Shown here piece after piece: positions 60,892 to 64,000 of a stretch of 64,000 nucleotides of DNA (positions are counted from its first letter, which is position 1; each line of letters opens with the position of its first letter). Both the position numbers and the translations under genes were made by a program. Under the pieces are notes generated by a model. The model was given only the letters and a program-made list of their open reading frames with translations. It was not told the origin of the DNA and ran no database searches. Source of the stretch: a virus; IMG/VR virus record IMGVR_UViG_3300033571_009404, positions 1 to 64,000 of that record. One strand, written 5' to 3'.

Positions 60892-61722
60892 ATGGACTAT
60901 TCGGAGGGAAGGATGGACGAACATCAGTTCGAAAGTTCCAAGATGACAGATGAGATGTTTAACCAGAATTGGGAAAACACGATCCGGCATTTGGAAGCGA
61001 AGAATCAAGAAGCAATGAAGAAAGAATGGGAATGGGCAGAAAGTCCCTATGCCAATCTCCTTCTGCTGTTGAATCTCGGTAGTCACACGCCACATCAACT
61101 GTTTGCGTTGTTCTTGGATAAGTTGAATATCCCACTGGACATGCGTGCAGTCATCGAGTCGTTCCCAACGCTTTACAATTCGATACTGCGTCGTGTTGAG
61201 TACATGATCCGTCGCTCGTTGCCTAGCCCAGGTAAAACAAGACCGGGTGATGTAGATGAGGCGTTCGGTATGGCTTCGGTTTCACTCCATACATCGGGAC
61301 GTCAGACTGGTAAGAGCTTGATGAACCTTCATGTTCAGTCCAGTGCAGAAGCCATTCTTGCATTCATATTCAAGGGAGCGAATATGGATGTCACTGAGAT
61401 GGTCAAGATACGTGACATCTTTTACAGTAAATACCCGGATCCCATAAGGGAAGGTCGTCATGGTCATGTGGTGATCGATGAAGCCATCATCACCGATCCA
61501 CCAAACCGGATGTTCAAAACCAGAAATTCTTCTATATCAGGTGCGCACTATGCTCCTGTATTAAGTACATCTGTCCGTCCTGATGATCTATCGCCTAAAT
61601 TTGTCAGGCACCGTGTAGAAGAACCAGAACAAACTGATTGCGATGACTACGGGTCGCCGGATCACAACGGCAACCACGCAGCACCATCTGATTTACTCAT
61701 GAGGCTCATGGGTCGCATCTAA
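60892..61722 (+). CDS. P-loop NTPase-like protein
   Basis: 276 residues. SLHTSGRQTGKSLMN holds a GxxxGKS Walker A (Gly136-Ser142), and GHVVIDEA (191-198) a Walker B with catalytic Glu. The G-R-Q-T-G-K-S spelling resembles phage terminase-type ATPases, but the protein is too short to be a large terminase subunit. It may be a packaging-related or AAA-like regulator. AAGACGGAATTC precedes the start; an internal ATG at 60913 is possible. Confidence 0.65.
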   Translation: MDYSEGRMDEHQFESSKMTDEMFNQNWENTIRHLEAKNQEAMKKEWEWAESPYANLLLLLNLGSHTPHQLFALFLDKLNIPLDMRAVIESFPTLYNSILRRVEYMIRRSLPSPGKTRPGDVDEAFGMASVSLHTSGRQTGKSLMNLHVQSSAEAILAFIFKGANMDVTEMVKIRDIFYSKYPDPIREGRHGHVVIDEAIITDPPNRMFKTRNSSISGAHYAPVLSTSVRPDDLSPKFVRHRVEEPEQTDCDDYGSPDHNGNHAAPSDLLMRLMGRI

Positions 61723-61734
61723 GAAAGGAAAACA

Positions 61735-62211
61735 ATGTGTCAACATGATGGCACCAGACGTACTCCGATTATCTGTCCCGTTAAGGATCAGGGTCGGATT
61801 AAGTATTGGACTGGGGTTCAGGAAATGTACACCACTCTCACAGAGAACCTGAACCCTACAGAAGACGCTAACTTGATTCAGTACATCAAGTGTCAGCTGG
61901 ACGAGGTTGAGAGAGTGTTAGAGAACCCTCTGAACCCTTACAGTGTACTGAAGTTCATCTCGACGTGCACGCATCAATATCATCGTGGATTGGTCGTCCA
62001 TGACATTTATGCGATACATTGCAACGATGGTGATGACGCTATTAACATTCCGCGCTATTTCCAGAACTCAAGTAATCCAGATGAAGTAAAGAGCGTTTAC
62101 TGGAGGGCGGAGTTTAAAGTCCGTGAAGTCTTCGTCCCGCATCTGAAGATGTATAAGGTCAATACATTCGAATTTGTGGGTATTTCTGTTCGTAAAGGAA
62201 AGTCAACATGA
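61735..62211 (+). CDS. Hypothetical protein
   Basis: 158 residues, unknown; Cys/His near the start (CQHDG) and middle are scattered. AAAGGAAAAC precedes the ATG. Stop overlaps the next gene by 4 bp. Confidence 0.75.
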   Translation: MCQHDGTRRTPIICPVKDQGRIKYWTGVQEMYTTLTENLNPTEDANLIQYIKCQLDEVERVLENPLNPYSVLKFISTCTHQYHRGLVVHDIYAIHCNDGDDAINIPRYFQNSSNPDEVKSVYWRAEFKVREVFVPHLKMYKVNTFEFVGISVRKGKST

Positions 62212-62813
62212 AAAGCATGACAAAGAAGCAGTTTGAAATCATCGATGCTGTGGTCAAGCAGCGTTTCATCAGCGTGTTGTTCGAGCTATATGAAATCAAA
62301 CAAGGTCTGAGTAAGTTCAAACAGGATGCGGTCTTTGGTGAGTTTCCTGGTTACAACACCAATGGGATGAACGCCTACGTTCACGATGGTTATGTGAACG
62401 TAATCGATGGGTCTTTAGTCATCACGGATAAAGGCGAACAGCTTTTGGCGGACTATATTGGCGCCCATACCGTCATGGATGCCCATACCCGCTATCAGTT
62501 CCTGAAAGAAGATATTCCTCGTAATGTCCGTGTTTACATCGCTCAATCCGTTTTCGGACTTTACACCTTCGGTATGGCGACGACTGACTTCGATAAATGC
62601 GATGAAGACTGCGCGATGAATAATTCGCGTGTTCCTTATAGTTGGGATCAGATCGATCGCATGACGTTTATCAAACTTATTAAATATTTCTCTGAGGATG
62701 TGACGAGTACATTCCCGTTGGTCGATGACGGTCAAGGGTACTACTTCAGTGATCTGGGTGAAAAGGATCTGACGCTGCAAGATGAAGCAGAAGATGCTGA
62801 AAAGGAGAAATGA
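62208..62813 (+). CDS. Hypothetical protein, repeated family (with 63160 and 63771)
   Basis: 201 residues. The first about 90 residues end in VITDKGEQLLADYIGAHT, paralleling QITENGKDLLKQYAGRDHI in the 63160 product. The pattern ITxxGxxLLxxY looks like the end of a winged-helix domain. Tail acidic. Unknown. Confidence 0.75.
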   Translation: MKSMTKKQFEIIDAVVKQRFISVLFELYEIKQGLSKFKQDAVFGEFPGYNTNGMNAYVHDGYVNVIDGSLVITDKGEQLLADYIGAHTVMDAHTRYQFLKEDIPRNVRVYIAQSVFGLYTFGMATTDFDKCDEDCAMNNSRVPYSWDQIDRMTFIKLIKYFSEDVTSTFPLVDDGQGYYFSDLGEKDLTLQDEAEDAEKEK

Positions 62814-63163
62814 TGAGTAGTGTAGAAACCATGGAAGTCATCCTCAAGGCTTTGGAAGAAGCTCGTGACAAAGGCGAACTGAACTATGTAATCGTCGACG
62901 GCGCTTTGGATAGTAAGCGTATCAAGCTGATTCCCAAAGGTCCGTCTATCCATAGTCGCAATGTTCTTATCGTTCAGAAGAACCACAGCGAGCGTGATCT
63001 GGTGTTTAACGATTTGGGTCCTGGTGGTGGATTGCCTCACTATCGCTACTACTTCAAAACAGCAGATCTCATTCCAGGTAAAGAGAATTGCAATGTCGAG
63101 AACATCGGGCGTGACGTTGTTGCTTATCTGATGGATGGCACTCTCCCGGAAGGAACAGCATGA
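62810..63163 (+). CDS. Hypothetical protein
   Basis: 117 residues (ATG 62810 or 62813), unknown, soluble; Gly-rich middle (LGPGGGLPHY). Overlaps both neighbours by 4 bp. Confidence 0.7.
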   Translation: MMSSVETMEVILKALEEARDKGELNYVIVDGALDSKRIKLIPKGPSIHSRNVLIVQKNHSERDLVFNDLGPGGGLPHYRYYFKTADLIPGKENCNVENIGRDVVAYLMDGTLPEGTA

Positions 63164-63774
63164 CCAAACTGTGTATCGATATCCCTCGATACGCTGAGAT
63201 CGACAGAGCAGTCAGGCATGGCACCCTGATTGCTGTGTTTAACGCACAGACCACTTCTGTGAAGATCCACAGCGAACTCGATACCCCAGCCAACCGTGAA
63301 GCTGTAGCTAGAGGTTATCTGCTATATGACGTCCTCTTTGGTCAGTACCAGATCACTGAGAACGGCAAAGATCTCCTAAAGCAGTATGCAGGACGGGATC
63401 ACATTGGCTCAACGATTGCTTACATCAAGCGTCTCCAACGTACTGAGATCCATCCCAGGTGCCGTTATTGGCTGGGTGTGGTGTACTTTGCCAACTATCC
63501 AGATAAGTATCGTTATACCAATGCAGAACTGGCCAAGTTGAACCGTATGCCTGATGAGCTGGGAAAGTATCTGGACATCATCGGGGTACCACGCTACTTG
63601 ATTGATCTGACACGTAAAGACATCAACTTCTTACGGTCGTATCAGTTCGAGGAGTTTGACAACAAGTTCTGGCATAGTTATCAACAGAGTGATCTGGGTC
63701 GCTTTGACCGACACATGGTCATGGACTACGTCGCTGGATGCAATGAAGCCAACAGGAAAGGAACCACACTGTGA
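63160..63774 (+). CDS. Hypothetical protein, repeated family
   Basis: 204 residues. N-terminal half resembles the 62208 product and the truncated product at 63771 (DRAV, then I...G..LL..Y.G). The remainder is helical with Tyr/Arg-rich segments. Unknown. Confidence 0.75.
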   Translation: MTKLCIDIPRYAEIDRAVRHGTLIAVFNAQTTSVKIHSELDTPANREAVARGYLLYDVLFGQYQITENGKDLLKQYAGRDHIGSTIAYIKRLQRTEIHPRCRYWLGVVYFANYPDKYRYTNAELAKLNRMPDELGKYLDIIGVPRYLIDLTRKDINFLRSYQFEEFDNKFWHSYQQSDLGRFDRHMVMDYVAGCNEANRKGTTL

Positions 63775-64000
63775 ACTTAATGGAATATCTCCAGGTAGAC
63801 CGTGCTGTTAAAACCAAGCAACTGTATCTGACTTACGATGTGGTCTATCGTAATGGCGCAATCAATGAAGCAGCGCGCCTTGAAGGATCTGATGCTTGGG
63901 TTGATGAAGCACTGGTACGTCAGTTCATGCGGGTTGAACGTGACGGTAGCTTGGCGATCTGTAATCAAGGCATTAAGCTACTCTTGAATTACACTGGGAC
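63771..64000 (+). CDS. 5' part of a repeated-family gene (cut by window edge)
   Basis: GTG at 63771 (AAAGGA upstream, overlapping the previous stop) opens an uninterrupted frame to the right edge; ATG 63780 is an alternative start. The 76 visible residues (VDRAVKTKQLYLTYDVVY ... ICNQGIKLLLNYTG) parallel the N-terminal part of the preceding product. The end lies outside the window. Confidence 0.7.
   Translation, partial: MNLMEYLQVDRAVKTKQLYLTYDVVYRNGAINEAARLEGSDAWVDEALVRQFMRVERDGSLAICNQGIKLLLNYTG

Overview
The window looks like a continuous piece of a large tailed-phage (jumbo-phage type) genome. About 117 tightly packed, mostly short genes all lie on the + strand, with 0-30 bp gaps or 1-29 bp overlaps. 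They are broken only by a few intergenic zones holding hairpins and repeated promoter-like motifs. Most products are unrecognisable small proteins. The recognisable ones are typical of large lytic phages: thymidylate kinase, thymidylate synthase, NAD+-dependent DNA ligase, an RNA ligase, an SPFH/band-7 membrane protein, a cyclophilin, a 2-oxoglutarate/Fe(II) oxygenase, a Lar-type protein, an HD hydrolase and GNAT acetyltransferases. I see no rRNA, canonical tRNA, transposon, CRISPR array or integrase. No capsid, tail, terminase, polymerase or helicase gene could be identified, so this is accessory and metabolic territory. The host is not determinable; Shine-Dalgarno starts and a lipobox protein suggest a Gram-negative bacterium. 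A repeated motif with core CATATtACTA is reminiscent of the TATATTAC early promoters of phiKZ-like phages, which is suggestive only.

Layout. 1-6311: unknown genes, one with an HTH-like tail, ending at a UUCG terminator. 6400-9903: promoter-like site, unknown gene, NADAR-domain protein, small gene, thymidylate kinase. 9920-13284: small genes, including a row of tiny single-span membrane proteins and a Lys/Ala/Pro-rich histone-like protein. 13320-15883: overlapping PRPP-synthetase-like and nicotinamide-phosphoribosyltransferase-like genes, then a HAD hydrolase. 16600-23399: duplicated unknown families around a structured non-coding region (about 18993-19241), then thymidylate synthase. 23439-29566: GNATs, DNA ligase, DUF1289 protein and a large multi-winged-helix protein. 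29700-37149: unknown genes, nucleotidyltransferase-like protein, SPFH protein, RNA ligase. 37270-50651: many small genes, a tandem pair resembling the T4 gp21 protease fold, a DUF4406 enzyme, a DUF3307 membrane protein and the oxygenase. 50700-64000: small genes, GNAT, Lar-like protein, cyclophilin, lipoprotein, HD hydrolase, a P-loop protein and a repeated family cut by the right edge.

How they may work together. The clearest theme is NAD+/ADP-ribose chemistry. The PRPP-synthetase-like and NAMPT-like pair could rebuild NAD+ during infection (a NARP1-type counter-defence pathway, or ordinary nicotinamide salvage). The NADAR protein could remove or process ADP-ribose, and the ligase consumes NAD+. 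Thymidylate synthase and kinase support dTTP supply. The RNA ligase and HD hydrolase may repair or neutralise host stress and defence signals. These links are inferences from family membership and gene order.
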